Notes: generated by a model from the sequence alone, not told the origin. Numbered from the stretch's first letter, positions 29,250-39,000 are shown. The stretch: 64,000 bases of DNA from Hyphomonadaceae bacterium BRH_c29 (GCA_000961695.1 LADW01000005.1:1-64000), one strand, 5' to 3'. Made by a program: numbers and translations.

Positions 29250-32200
29250 GCGCGTGTCTCCGCGTGCGTGTCGTTTCCAGAAAAGCGTGAAGTGAGTTTG
29301 CGGACAATCACATAGAACAGGGGCGCAAACAGGAGGCTGAATGTCATTGCCGCGATCACGCCGCCCAGGACGATCGTGCCGATTGCGTTTCGGCCCGCCG
29401 CACCTGCACCGGTGCTGAGTGCGAGCGGAAGAACGCCGAAGCCAAAGGCAAACGATGTCATCAGGACCGGCCGGATCCGCATCCGTACCGATTCGATGGA
29501 TGCTGCGATGAGATCTTTGCCTTCGCGTTCCAGGGTCCGCGCGAATTCCACGATCAGGATGGCGTTCTTGGAGGCAAGGCCGACCGTTGTCAGCAGGCCC
29601 ACCTGGAAGAACACATCGTTGGACAGACCGCGCATGCTCGCTGCAGCCACCGCGCCAGCGATGCCCAAAGGTGCCACGAGCAGGACAGACAGCGGGATGG
29701 TCCAGCTCTCGTAGAGTGCGGCAAGGCAGAGGAACACGAACAGGAGCGATATGGCATAGAGGGCCATTGCCTGGTTGCCAGACTCGTTTTCCTGACGGCT
29801 GAGGCCGCTCCACTCATGGCCAACACCTGCTGGCAGCTGGGAGATCAACTGTTCCATTGCCGTCATCGCAACACCGGAGCTCTGTCCTGGGGCGGCGGCG
29901 CCTTGAATGTTGAAGGCGGGGACGCCGTTGAAGCGTTGGAGCTGGGGCGGGCCATAGGTCCAGTTGGTGCTGGCGATTTCATCCAGCGGTGCCATTTCGC
30001 CTGAGGACGTGCGGACATGCCAGCTTGAGATGTCATCGGGTTGCATCCGGTCTTCTGCGGCGCCCTGTACGTAGACGCGTTTGATCCGGCCACGGTCGAT
30101 GAAGTCGTTGACATAGGTTCCTCCAAACGCAACCGAAAGAAGGTTGGTTGCATCAGAGACCGAGACACCCAGCGCCTGAGCTTTCTGGTAGTCGAGATTG
30201 ATATTGAACTGCGGGCTGTCTTCCAGGCCGTTGGGGCGAACGGCCATGAGCCGGGAGTCCTGCTGCGACATGCCAAGCAACTGGTTGCGGACCCCTACGA
30301 ACTCTTCGTGGGAAAAGTTGCCCTTGTTCTGGAGGAACAGATCGAAGCCACTCGAATTTCCCAGTTCTCGAATTGCGGGTGGTGAAATGACAAATATCTG
30401 AGCCTCTTCGCTTCGTGACAGGGTGCCCATAGCGCGGCCAACGACGGCCTGGACGGAACTGTCCTTTCCGGGCCGTTCGGACCAGTCTTTCAGGGAAGCA
30501 AAAGCGATCCCGTTATTCTGCCCCTGACCCGCGAAGCTGAAGCCGGACAACGAGAAAATACCGTTTACGTTGGATCCTTCGTTCTTCTGGTAATAGTCGA
30601 CGACCCCTTCCATGACATCAGCCGTGCGTTCAAGGCTGGCATTCTGAGGCAGCTGGACGAGCGTGAAGAACGAGCCCTGGTCTTCGTCCGGAAGAAACGA
30701 GGCGGGCAGGCGTACGAAGGCAAATCCAGTAATGCCAACGATCACGGCGAAGATGCCGAGCATAATACCCTTGCGCCGTAGCGCACGCGCGACGGTTGCT
30801 TCGTACCCGGCCGACAGGCGCTCGAAGCCATTGTTGAAGATGCGGGCAGGGGCCCCGATCAGAGCGTGGTGTGTCCCGTGCGAGGGCTTAAGGAGTGTTG
30901 CGCAGAGGGCTGGGGACAGGATGATCGCGACGAGCACCGACAAGGTCATCGCCGACACGATGGTGACCGAGAACTGGCGGTAGATCACACCGGCAGATCC
31001 GGGGAAGAAGGCCATCGGGATAAAGACGGCCGAGAGAACGACCGCGATGCCGACAAGCGCGCCCGTGATCTGTTCCATCGAGCGGATGGTGGCATCGCGG
31101 GGCGAGAGTTTCTCCTGCGCCATGACGCGCTCGACGTTCTCGACGACCACAATCGCGTCATCCACCAGAAGGCCAATCGCCAGCACCATCGCGAACATGG
31201 TCAGCGTATTGATGGACATGCCCATCAGAAGCAGTACGGCGAACGTACCCAGCAGAACGACCGGTACGGCGATCAGGGGGATGAAGGACGCCCGGAAGCT
31301 TTGAAGGAACACGAAGATCACGACAAAGACGAGCGCGATGGCTTCGAACAGTGTCTTCTGAACTTCGTGGATGGAGGTTTCAATGAAGGGTGTCGAGTCG
31401 ACCGGGAACGCGTATTCCATGTCGTCCGGGAAGTCCTTCGACATCTCTTCGACGGTTGCCTTGACCCGCTCTGCCGTGTCGAGCGCGTTGGCGCCTGTGG
31501 CGAGTGTCACAGCAAAGCCAGTCGAGGGCATGCCGTTATAGCGAGAGATGAAGGCGTAATTCTCTGCGCCAAGCTCAACTCTTGCGACATCTTCCAGGCG
31601 AACGGAACCCCCATCAGGGGTCGTGCGCAGGAGAAGGTTTTTGAACTGCTCCGGCGTGTTGAGAAGGGACTGCAGCGTGATCGTGACGTTGATTTCCTGG
31701 CCTTCCACGGAAGGGGATCCACCAAGAGCACCTGACGACACTTGTGCGTTTTGCTGCTGGATGGCCTGGATCACGTCGCTGGGCATCAGGCTGTACTGAA
31801 CGAGTTTTTCGGGCTTCAGCCAGACGCGTACGGCGTATTGTGAGCCGAACGCCATGACGCTGCCGACACCGTCCAGACGGCTCACCGTATCGTAAATGTT
31901 GGAGCGCACATAGTCGCCGAGGTCTGTCTGGTCGAAGGTTCCGTTCGGCGAATAGATTGCCGCGATCAAAAGGAAACCAGTGCTTGCCTTGCTGACCGTC
32001 ACGCCCTGGCGCTGCACCTGCTCCGGCAGGAACGGGGTGGCCAGTGACAGCTTGTTCTGAACCTGGACCTGCGCAATGTCCGGATCTGTGCCCGGGTCAA
32101 AAGCCAGTGTTATGGTTGCAGAGCCATCCGAGCTGGACGTGGAGTTGACATAGTCAAGCCCATCCAGACCGGTCATCTGCTGCTCGATGATCTGTGTCAC

Positions 32201-32380
32201 CGAGTTTTCCACCGCTTGAGCCGACGCGCCGGGATAGGATGCAGTAACGCTGATCGTGGTTGGGGCAACATCCGGATATTGTGCGACCGGAAGTGTTCGC
32301 AGGGCGAGGGCTCCACCAAGCATGATAATGATCGCAATCACCCAAGCGAATACCGGGCGGTCGATAAAAAATTTGGCCAT
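29246..32380 (-). CDS. RND (HAE1) multidrug efflux permease
   Basis: A 1044-residue inner-membrane proton/drug antiporter of the AcrB/MexB type. It begins MAKFFIDRPVFAWVIAIIIM, has the two periplasmic porter halves, and carries the family proton-relay motif in TM4 (GLLVDDAIVVVENVERVM). The size and twelve-helix layout are standard. It is followed by the outer-membrane lipoprotein and preceded 18 bases by the adaptor; all three genes are on one strand. Substrates cannot be predicted, but HAE1 pumps usually export hydrophobic or amphiphilic compounds. Confidence 0.95.
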   Translation of the reverse strand: MAKFFIDRPVFAWVIAIIIMLGGALALRTLPVAQYPDVAPTTISVTASYPGASAQAVENSVTQIIEQQMTGLDGLDYVNSTSSSDGSATITLAFDPGTDPDIAQVQVQNKLSLATPFLPEQVQRQGVTVSKASTGFLLIAAIYSPNGTFDQTDLGDYVRSNIYDTVSRLDGVGSVMAFGSQYAVRVWLKPEKLVQYSLMPSDVIQAIQQQNAQVSSGALGGSPSVEGQEINVTITLQSLLNTPEQFKNLLLRTTPDGGSVRLEDVARVELGAENYAFISRYNGMPSTGFAVTLATGANALDTAERVKATVEEMSKDFPDDMEYAFPVDSTPFIETSIHEVQKTLFEAIALVFVVIFVFLQSFRASFIPLIAVPVVLLGTFAVLLLMGMSINTLTMFAMVLAIGLLVDDAIVVVENVERVMAQEKLSPRDATIRSMEQITGALVGIAVVLSAVFIPMAFFPGSAGVIYRQFSVTIVSAMTLSVLVAIILSPALCATLLKPSHGTHHALIGAPARIFNNGFERLSAGYEATVARALRRKGIMLGIFAVIVGITGFAFVRLPASFLPDEDQGSFFTLVQLPQNASLERTADVMEGVVDYYQKNEGSNVNGIFSLSGFSFAGQGQNNGIAFASLKDWSERPGKDSSVQAVVGRAMGTLSRSEEAQIFVISPPAIRELGNSSGFDLFLQNKGNFSHEEFVGVRNQLLGMSQQDSRLMAVRPNGLEDSPQFNINLDYQKAQALGVSVSDATNLLSVAFGGTYVNDFIDRGRIKRVYVQGAAEDRMQPDDISSWHVRTSSGEMAPLDEIASTNWTYGPPQLQRFNGVPAFNIQGAAAPGQSSGVAMTAMEQLISQLPAGVGHEWSGLSRQENESGNQAMALYAISLLFVFLCLAALYESWTIPLSVLLVAPLGIAGAVAAASMRGLSNDVFFQVGLLTTVGLASKNAILIVEFARTLEREGKDLIAASIESVRMRIRPVLMTSFAFGFGVLPLALSTGAGAAGRNAIGTIVLGGVIAAMTFSLLFAPLFYVIVRKLTSRFSGNDTHAETRA

Positions 32381-32398
32381 CAGGAAAGTCCGATTGTC

Positions 32399-33580
32399 TT
32401 ATTTCGATCCGCCGCGCGAATCTTTCGCTGCGGAGGTCTGTTCGTTGGCGGAACTGGGTTGAACTTTCATGCCATCCCGAATGGATTGCAGGCTGCTGGT
32501 TGCGATGGATTCGCCCAGGGACAATCCAGACAGAACAGTCCAGGTGTCATCGCTGCCCTGTTCTACCGTGATCTGACGTTGTTCGACGATGCCGTCCTTG
32601 TTGACCACCATGACCGACGCATCGCCGGTCGGGGTTCGCGAGACCACCGATTGAGGCAAAGTCGCAACGTTTTCATAGTAACCGGCAACCAGTTCCGCGC
32701 GAACGAACATGCCGGGCAAAATGATTCCATCAGGGTTTGGCACAACAACCCGCACGGCGACGGTGCCCGCACTTTCCTCGACATTCACTTCGCTGAACTC
32801 GAGATCGCCTTGAAGGGCGTAAGGCGTTCCATCCGCGAGGAGGATGTCGACGGGGACTGTGTTCTGTTCCGTTGTTGCAATCTTGCCTTCCGCGATTTGC
32901 TGGCGCCAGCCAAGAATTCTGGCACTGGACACGGTCAGGTCGACATAGATCGGGTCGGTCTGGAGTACGCGTGCCAGAGGATCTGTCTGGTTTTGGGTGA
33001 CCAGCGCGCCCTGCGTGATTGTCGAACGGCCGATCCGGCCGTCAATCGGAGATGTGATTTTGGTCCTGGAAAGATCGATCCGTGCCCGATCCAGAGCGGC
33101 CTTCTGAATGCCGATTTCCGCGTCTGCCTGGCTCGCTGAGGCGACCGCCTGGTCATATTCCTGCTGGCTGATTGCGTTGATGCCAGCGAGGCGTTCGTAC
33201 CGTCCGGCCGTTTCGCGGGCCACATCCGCCGTTGCCCTGGCTTTGGCGAGGGCCGCTTCGGCGCTGCGCACAGTGGCGGCGTATTCAGCCGCGTCGATCT
33301 GGTACAGGGCCTGGCCTTTTTTCACCACGTCACCCTCTTTGAAGAGGCGCTCGCTGATGATGCCTGTCACCTGAGGGCGGATTTCGGCCTCTGCATAAGC
33401 GCGGGCCCGCCCCGACAGCTCAATGACATTGGGCACGTCTGCCAGACGGACCGTCATGGTTTCAACGCTGGGGACAGGTGCCTGATATGCCTGCGACCCG
33501 GCGCTTTCACCGCCGCAAGCGGCGATCAGCAGGGTCGAGACAAGCAAAAGCGCTGGCAGGCTTTTCTTAGCGGTCAGCAT
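32399..33580 (-). CDS. RND periplasmic adaptor (membrane fusion) lipoprotein
   Basis: A 393-residue AcrA/MexA-type adaptor. It has a lipoprotein signal (LLIAAC), then the lipoyl half-motif with AEIRPQVTGIISERLFKEGDVVKKG, a coiled-coil hairpin (about residues 100-165) with the second lipoyl half TKITSPIDGRIG, and the beta-barrel and membrane-proximal domains. I start at the ATG at 33580, where an AAGGAT site is 6-7 bases upstream and the lipobox immediately follows; the 677-codon open frame to 34432 is antisense to the TetR gene. It is the first gene of the pump operon. Confidence 0.93.
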   Translation of the reverse strand: MLTAKKSLPALLLVSTLLIAACGGESAGSQAYQAPVPSVETMTVRLADVPNVIELSGRARAYAEAEIRPQVTGIISERLFKEGDVVKKGQALYQIDAAEYAATVRSAEAALAKARATADVARETAGRYERLAGINAISQQEYDQAVASASQADAEIGIQKAALDRARIDLSRTKITSPIDGRIGRSTITQGALVTQNQTDPLARVLQTDPIYVDLTVSSARILGWRQQIAEGKIATTEQNTVPVDILLADGTPYALQGDLEFSEVNVEESAGTVAVRVVVPNPDGIILPGMFVRAELVAGYYENVATLPQSVVSRTPTGDASVMVVNKDGIVEQRQITVEQGSDDTWTVLSGLSLGESIATSSLQSIRDGMKVQPSSANEQTSAAKDSRGGSK

Positions 33581-33625
33581 ATTAGATCCTTGACGGGAAG
33601 ATTGGCGGGGAGCTATCTGAAAAAA

Positions 33626-33645
33626 TAGAATGAGCGCTCTATCTA
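33626..33645. promoter_or_regulatory. Candidate TetR-family operator in the pump/TetR divergent gap
   Basis: A 20-bp palindrome, TAGAATGAGCGCTCTATCTA, with 16 of 20 positions symmetric and a perfect GAGCGCTC core. It lies between the divergent pump operon and the TetR gene and covers the -10 box of the candidate pump promoter. The size and symmetry fit a TetR dimer site. No other copy was noticed in the window. Confidence 0.6.
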
Positions 33646-33667
33646 GTGCTGCAATGCACAAAGTCAA
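33640..33667 (-). promoter_or_regulatory. Candidate promoter of the RND pump operon
   Basis: On the minus strand TTGACT (33662-33667), a 16-base spacer and TAGATA (33640-33645) form a plausible sigma-70 promoter about 60 bases from the adaptor start. The -10 element lies within the palindromic operator at 33626-33645, which is where a repressor would have to sit. Confidence 0.5.
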
Positions 33668-33703
33668 GATTGAGATTCTTAATGAGGGGGAGAGAAACGC
33701 AGT

Positions 33704-34306
33704 ATGGTTGAATTGCCTTTGTCGAAAGTGGCTGCCAAGCGCGAAGCGCGCGTCAGCGAAATTCTTGAATGCGCAGAAAAGAACTTTGCGCAGAAGGGAT
33801 TTCACGGCGCCGGAATATCCGGGATTGCCGCTGATTGCGGCATCAGCGTCGGGCATCTGTATCATTATTTCGGTAGCAAGGACGAGCTGATCCAGGCGGT
33901 CGTGACGCTGGAGATGGCCCGTCAGGAGGAGAGCATCGCTGCCTTCGAGGACCTGTCCCCGGAAAACATGCGCGCCGAACTGATCGAGATCGTCACCGCC
34001 ATATCCTCGACCGACGAGGATCCATTCCGGACTGTACTGAATTTCGAAATTCTCGCAGAAGCGCAGCGCAATCCGGAGGTCGCCGCGATCCTGCAGTCCT
34101 ATGATGAGCGAATGCGCATCCGGTTTCATGCGGTGCTCGAGCGCGCCGGAATCGATGAACCGGAGCTGCGTTCCGAGCTGATCTTCACGATCTTTTCCGG
34201 TCTGCCGGCGCGAACCCTTCGTCACCCCGCGCAGGACCGAGCGGCGCTTCTTGAAATGATGAAAGGGGTCGTCCTCAAGATCTTGGGTGCTGAACCCGCC
34301 AGTTGA
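33704..34306 (+). CDS. TetR-family repressor of the RND pump
   Basis: A 200-residue TetR-type regulator. The helix-turn-helix is near residues 18-60 (ILECAEKNFAQKGFHGAGIS, then IAADCGISVGHLYHYFGSKDELI). The C-terminal ligand domain is helical and variable. It is divergent from the pump operon, with the candidate operator in the 123-base gap, the layout of AcrR/TtgR-type repressors that release DNA when a pump substrate binds. Its ligand is unknown. Confidence 0.85.
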   Translation: MVELPLSKVAAKREARVSEILECAEKNFAQKGFHGAGISGIAADCGISVGHLYHYFGSKDELIQAVVTLEMARQEESIAAFEDLSPENMRAELIEIVTAISSTDEDPFRTVLNFEILAEAQRNPEVAAILQSYDERMRIRFHAVLERAGIDEPELRSELIFTIFSGLPARTLRHPAQDRAALLEMMKGVVLKILGAEPAS

Positions 34307-34530
34307 GGCGCGCCAGTCCAGATCGCCGCCCTCGATGCGTGCGATTCCGGGAACGGTGGATCGCACAAAGATGGGGCGTGCGGATGTCGCAGAAACATCG
34401 TCGATGACGACGTGGGATCGAGGGGAATTCATTGGCCTGCCTTTTCCCCACTCGGCTCTTAGCAGGCACCCACAAAGGAAGGGTTAGAAGTAAGCGCGAA
34501 ATTCAAGCCGAATTTCAGACTCTGAGTGCT

Positions 34531-35232
34531 TCACTCGATCCCGGTCAGGCGGGTGTAGTAGCTTGCCACCATAATACAGGCTTCCCTTGTGATCTCTTCT
34601 TCGAGGTCCGGTTCCTCAATGGCCATTTCGGTGGCCGCATACATCATTTCAGTCGTCAGTTTCGTGACCGTCGTCAGCCTGGCTTCCGGAATGCCGGGAA
34701 AGGCCTTCTGGGCCGCTGACCGGATGCTGTCTGCAACGGTTTGACGCGATTCGACGCGTACTTCGCGCAGCACAGGAATGACTCGCATCACGCGCAGGAT
34801 CCAGGCCCCGCCGGGAAAGGTTCGGGTGATGTCGTTGACGCGGCTCTGGATCAACAGGCAGCTTTCGAGCAGATCCTCAAATGTGCTTTGCTGGACGCCG
34901 CCTTCGCGGATCCATTCGAAGACAGCCTCGTCCTGGGCGTCCATGAGACGGCGCCCCAGTTCGCGCAGGATGGCGTATTTGTTCGGGAAATACCGATAGA
35001 GGGCAGGGGGACTGATGCCTGCCCGTTTGCAGATCATGTTGGTGGAGAGGCGTTCAAAGCCGACTTCCCCCAGCAAGTCACCGGTGACGGTCAGGATCGT
35101 CTCGAACGTGTTCCGGGCCCGGTCCTGAGACGGCTCGACTTTTGTTTCAAGGTCAACAGCCTCTGGCGCAGCAACCGGTTTGTTTGCCGGAATGTGCGCG
35201 CCATTGCTGTCTCTGGTGCCGTCACCCGGCAT
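34531..35232 (-). CDS. TetR-family transcriptional regulator
   Basis: A 233-residue regulator with an N-terminal extension (about 35 residues, including DLETKVEPSQDRA) before a standard TetR helix-turn-helix: LLGEVGFERLSTNMICKRAG, followed by ISPPALYRYFPNKYAILREL. The C-terminal domain is helical with no recognisable ligand signature. I chose the ATG at 35232; the open frame runs to 35370 into the hairpin region. It is convergent with the pump repressor gene; the 224 bases between them hold no credible gene. Targets are unknown. Confidence 0.75.
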   Translation of the reverse strand: MPGDGTRDSNGAHIPANKPVAAPEAVDLETKVEPSQDRARNTFETILTVTGDLLGEVGFERLSTNMICKRAGISPPALYRYFPNKYAILRELGRRLMDAQDEAVFEWIREGGVQQSTFEDLLESCLLIQSRVNDITRTFPGGAWILRVMRVIPVLREVRVESRQTVADSIRSAAQKAFPGIPEARLTTVTKLTTEMMYAATEMAIEEPDLEEEITREACIMVASYYTRLTGIE

Positions 35233-35326
35233 CTCATGTCCCACTCGTTCTGGCCCGATCTGCCCCAAGTGGGCCCGCCGATCATGGCAACCTGAGTAAG
35301 AGAAATAGTCATATCGCCGTATCGCG

Positions 35327-35367
35327 TCCATGCGCCAGCGCACAAGGGCTGTGCGCTGGCGCATGGA
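35327..35367. repeat. Perfect 18-bp inverted repeat with 5-base loop
   Basis: The left arm begins TCCATGCGCCAG (35327-35344) and the right arm (35350-35367) is its exact reverse complement, with loop AGGGC. It lies 9 bases downstream of the phosphodiesterase stop and about 95 bases before the TetR start on the same strand. There is no T-run on either side. It may be a T-less terminator of the phosphodiesterase gene, a regulatory hairpin, or an extragenic palindrome. Confidence 0.75.
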
Positions 35368-35376
35368 CATCCGGCC

Positions 35377-36405
35377 CTATTCGGCGTTGCGAACCTCGAC
35401 AGCGGTTGCCGGAAAGTCGGTCCACACGCCGTCGATCCCTGCATCGAAGAGCGCGCGAAATTCGGCGCGGGAGTCGGCAAAGCCCGGATCGGGGCGATCG
35501 TCGCGGACGGTGTAGACGTGGACCAGCAGGCCGAGCGCATGGGCGCGGTCGACGAAATCAGTGCGGGTGCCATCCTTGTTGAAAACGTAGGAGACATCGG
35601 CGCCAACACCGGCCGTCGGGATATCTTCGAGCTTGTAGTCGAGCCCCATCATGGCGGCATAGGGCGCGCCAACAAGGTTCTGGATTAGCGGAATGTCGCT
35701 TTTGGTCGCGACGTCAGCCAGAAAGGGTGGTTCGAAACACTGGATGAAGACGGGGATGCCAGCTTCCTTCAGGCCTTTGGCCTTCATGGCGTTGAGGATC
35801 GGGTCGGCGAGGCTTTTGCCGATTTCGGTATAGTGGCCGGGCCACTTGGCTTCGACATGGAGCCCGACAATGTGCCCGTTCGCGGCTTCAGCCAGGACAA
35901 GGTCCATGATCTCGTCAAAGGTCATGATGTCCATCTGGTCATTGTATTCCATCGAGCGGCCTTCGAATTGCTGGCGCGCTTTCAAGGTCTGGATCTCTGC
36001 GAAGGTGAAGTCGTCGGCCCACCAGTCTTCATGCTCGCCGAGCGGGGTCTGGCGGACTTTCTTGCGGTCCGCGAACTCAGGGTGATCGGCAACATCGGTG
36101 GTGGCTGAGAGATAGAGGTCGTGCCGGGCGATCAGGACGCCGTCGGATGTCATCACCAGGTCGGGCTCGATAAAGTCCGCACCCTGCGCAATGGCGGTCT
36201 TGTAGGCCAGGATTGTATGCTCAGGGTAGAGTCCGCTGGCGCCACGGTGAGCGATCACGATCGGGCGCTCGCCGGTAAGCGTGTTCCATGTTTTGGCTAC
36301 GGGTGCCTCTGCCGGCGCCACGGCGGCAACGGTCCGGGCCTCAGGGGCTGGCGCGCTGGCGCAGGCAGACAGGATGAGGACGGAAGCGGCGAGCAGTTTC
36401 TTCAT
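35377..36405 (-). CDS. glpQ: Glycerophosphodiester phosphodiesterase, lipoprotein
   Basis: A 342-residue enzyme that hydrolyses glycerophosphodiesters to glycerol-3-phosphate and an alcohol. The signal is lipoprotein-type (LILSAC). The GDPD core begins IVIAHRGASGLYPEHT, with the metal/catalytic residues in IEPDLVMTSDGVLIARHD. Later family segments are EAKWPGHY and a PVFIQCFEP region. This size and the periplasmic location fit a GlpQ-type enzyme rather than the cytoplasmic UgpQ. Downstream lies an 18-bp perfect hairpin. Confidence 0.88.
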   Translation of the reverse strand: MKKLLAASVLILSACASAPAPEARTVAAVAPAEAPVAKTWNTLTGERPIVIAHRGASGLYPEHTILAYKTAIAQGADFIEPDLVMTSDGVLIARHDLYLSATTDVADHPEFADRKKVRQTPLGEHEDWWADDFTFAEIQTLKARQQFEGRSMEYNDQMDIMTFDEIMDLVLAEAANGHIVGLHVEAKWPGHYTEIGKSLADPILNAMKAKGLKEAGIPVFIQCFEPPFLADVATKSDIPLIQNLVGAPYAAMMGLDYKLEDIPTAGVGADVSYVFNKDGTRTDFVDRAHALGLLVHVYTVRDDRPDPGFADSRAEFRALFDAGIDGVWTDFPATAVEVRNAE

Positions 36406-36516
36406 GGCGGAAGTTCCCTGAGAGACCGGCGCAGGTCCCGGTCAGGCGTGCCTGCAAATTTCGGAGAAAAGAGAAAGCCGCCGGAGGGAAAACGGTCCCT
36501 TCCGGCGGCTTCCGGA

Positions 36517-38952
36517 TCAGAATTTCAGGTAGACGCCCGCCTTCACCATCTGCGGCTTGCCGCGGATGATCGTGCTGAGGCCGAAGGCGCCGCCCGTGTT
36601 GCCGACGTCGATCAGGTATTCCTGGTCGAAGACGTTCTCACCCAGGATATAGGCGCCCCAACGGTCATCCGCGCTGTCGTATCCGACCCGCAGGTTCGCG
36701 ACACCGTAGGCATTCTCGTATTCCTGAACGACCGTGCCATCAGGATAGGTTTCCGGGGTCCGGACAAAGCCGCCATTGCCGTCGGCTGCATAATTGTAGC
36801 CATTGTCGTCTTCGAAGAAGTGCTTGCTCTTCCAGATATAGCTCGGAACGATCGAGATGTCGCCGTGCTCGCCAAGTGGAACCGTGATGTCGGCTGCCAG
36901 CGAGAAGCTGTGTTCAGGGCTCAGACGGAAGCTGTTACCTGCGAACTGTAGCGGGTTGCCGTTATCGTCTTCGTCATCGTACTGCGAGTGTGTGAAGGCG
37001 TAGGTCGCCAGCAGGCGGACATTGTCGTTGACGAGGGCCTGACCGTCGAACTCGAACCCGTACTGGGTTGCGTTGCCGGAATTTTCCGTGATGAAAATGC
37101 CGTTGATCGGGTCGAAGCGCGTGGTCTGGAAGTCCTTGTACTTGCCATAATAGACCGAGCTGGTTGCCTGGACGCGGTCATCGAAGAGGCGGGCAAACAC
37201 ACCGGCCTCGACATTGTCCAGCGTTTCAGAATCGATCAGGTTATAGGTGGCTCCGGATGCAGACAGCACTTCCGGGCGGCGGCCGCGGCCGTAGGCAACC
37301 CACGCATTCACATCGTCAGACACGCGATAGGCGGCGTTGAAGCGCCAGGTGAAGGCACCATCGGTGCTTTCCGAAGCTGAAACCTTGTTGCCGAGCGTTG
37401 CGGCGCTCAGCAGCAGCGACGGCGAGAGCGTGACGCCGTTCAGGCCACCGAGATACGGGTTGGATTTCAGGACGTAGCCGATCGTGCTGGCGGACAGGTC
37501 TTCCTTCGTATAGCGCAGGCCACCCGTCAGTTTGAGCCGGTCAGTGACAGCATAAGTCGCGTCGCCGAAGAGGTCATATGTATCGCGGCCATCGGTCGAC
37601 AGCTGCTGTTCGAGGTGTTCGCCATAGAGAGGAACCGTCTGGCCCAGAAGGATGGCTGCAAGCGCGGAATACTGCAGCGGTGTGTCAAAGCTGCCGAAGT
37701 TCGCGCCGCCCGGCACGCCGAGCAGGGTGAGATAACCCTGGACTTCCGGAATTGTCAGCCCGGCTGCCGAGGCAAGGTTCGGAGCGAACAGAGACTGTGC
37801 ATACGCTTCATCAGTCGAGAAGCGCAGCTCGGCCTTGTTGTCGATCGTGAAATAGTTGCCGCCGAAGAAGGCGGTCAGTTTACCGCCCGCATTATAGTTC
37901 AGGCGGAGTTCCTGGCTGAACGTGCTGGCTTTCTGGCCCTGGAAGAACTGAAGCAGGTTGAAGGCTGCGCCGTCCGAATCCCAAGCCTCGGCAGAAATGA
38001 GGTTGCGATAGTCTGTGAGCGACGTCAGCGACCAGGCATCATTGATGTCATACTTGATATTGGAGGTGACGTAGAACAGGTCACGGTCATTGCCGAGCTT
38101 GTCGCGGACTTGGTCGCCGTTGATGTTCATTGCGGTGGCGCCGTAAGGATCGACCTTGCCGTTGACCTTGAAGAAGCCGGACGTGAACTGTGTGCCGGTG
38201 GAGTCGTCTTTCTGGTAGTTGACGAATACGTCGGCGGTCAGCTTGTCGGTCGGTGCCCAGCGCAGTGCGGCGCGCAGCGCTGTCGTGTCCTGGCCCATCA
38301 GGTCCGGTGAGTTGGCCGTGTTCGGGACGTATCCGTCCATGTTCTTGATCTGACCGGCAACGCGCAGGGCGAGCGTGTCGTTGATGACGTAGTTGTAGTG
38401 GCCTTCAGCGCGCACGGAGCTGTAGTCGCCGCCTTCCAGAGAAACCTCTCCGGAATTGCCTTCGAGTGAGGCATGGTTCTGGATGAAGTTGATGCCGCCG
38501 ACGAGGGCGCCCTGGCCGAACAGGGTTGCCTGCGGGCCTTTCACGACCTCGACGCGTTCCATGTCGTAGATGGCGAGGTTTGAAGCGTAGCCCGGATTGC
38601 CGATGGCCACGCCGTTCTGGAACAGGGCGACGCGCGGCGAGCCGCTGTCGGAGACGACCCCGCGCAGCGAGTAGCTCGGCGCATTGAGGCTTTGTGCCTG
38701 AACCTGAAGGCCGGGGATGAAGTTGCCGAGGTCTTCGATGTCATCGGCGGCCAGTTTGTCGATCATGTCCTGATCGGTCACCGAGACGTTGATCGGAACG
38801 TCGATGAGCGACTGTTCCTGTTTCTGGGTGGTAACCGTCACGACGTTGAGGCGGCGCGTCTCATCGGGGGAGTCGGGCTCTGCGAAAGCTGCCATCTGGC
38901 TGGAAAAAGCGATTGCTGCAACGGCGGTTGCAGTCCGGAAATGAAGTTTCAT
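36517..38952 (-). CDS. TonB-dependent outer-membrane receptor
   Basis: An 811-residue receptor with a signal peptide ending near AAFAE, an N-terminal TonB box-like stretch (NVVTVTTQKQ), a plug domain (VPINVSVTDQDMIDKLAADD, and later VEVVKGPQATLFGQGALVGG), and a large beta-barrel ending in an aromatic terminal strand (GVYLKF). Such proteins import scarce nutrients (iron complexes, glycans, vitamins). The substrate is not predictable. I start at the ATG (38952) at the signal peptide; the frame runs on to 38982. A TTGAAG-N16-TATAGC promoter-like pair lies about 50 bases upstream. Confidence 0.9.
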   Translation of the reverse strand: MKLHFRTATAVAAIAFSSQMAAFAEPDSPDETRRLNVVTVTTQKQEQSLIDVPINVSVTDQDMIDKLAADDIEDLGNFIPGLQVQAQSLNAPSYSLRGVVSDSGSPRVALFQNGVAIGNPGYASNLAIYDMERVEVVKGPQATLFGQGALVGGINFIQNHASLEGNSGEVSLEGGDYSSVRAEGHYNYVINDTLALRVAGQIKNMDGYVPNTANSPDLMGQDTTALRAALRWAPTDKLTADVFVNYQKDDSTGTQFTSGFFKVNGKVDPYGATAMNINGDQVRDKLGNDRDLFYVTSNIKYDINDAWSLTSLTDYRNLISAEAWDSDGAAFNLLQFFQGQKASTFSQELRLNYNAGGKLTAFFGGNYFTIDNKAELRFSTDEAYAQSLFAPNLASAAGLTIPEVQGYLTLLGVPGGANFGSFDTPLQYSALAAILLGQTVPLYGEHLEQQLSTDGRDTYDLFGDATYAVTDRLKLTGGLRYTKEDLSASTIGYVLKSNPYLGGLNGVTLSPSLLLSAATLGNKVSASESTDGAFTWRFNAAYRVSDDVNAWVAYGRGRRPEVLSASGATYNLIDSETLDNVEAGVFARLFDDRVQATSSVYYGKYKDFQTTRFDPINGIFITENSGNATQYGFEFDGQALVNDNVRLLATYAFTHSQYDDEDDNGNPLQFAGNSFRLSPEHSFSLAADITVPLGEHGDISIVPSYIWKSKHFFEDDNGYNYAADGNGGFVRTPETYPDGTVVQEYENAYGVANLRVGYDSADDRWGAYILGENVFDQEYLIDVGNTGGAFGLSTIIRGKPQMVKAGVYLKF

Positions 38953-39000
38953 GAGTGACCCGTTTATTGCTGCAGCGCACAACCGGCTGCCTTGCGGGTG

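Noticed and set aside
29250-29813. Upstream extension of the outer-membrane channel frame
   Set aside because: It is out of frame with, and on the same strand as, the RND permease. The lipobox and GGAGA site place the start at 29249.
33581-34432. Upstream extension of the RND adaptor frame over the TetR gene
   Set aside because: The adaptor's lipoprotein signal and ribosome site begin at 33580; the extension is antisense to a clear TetR gene.
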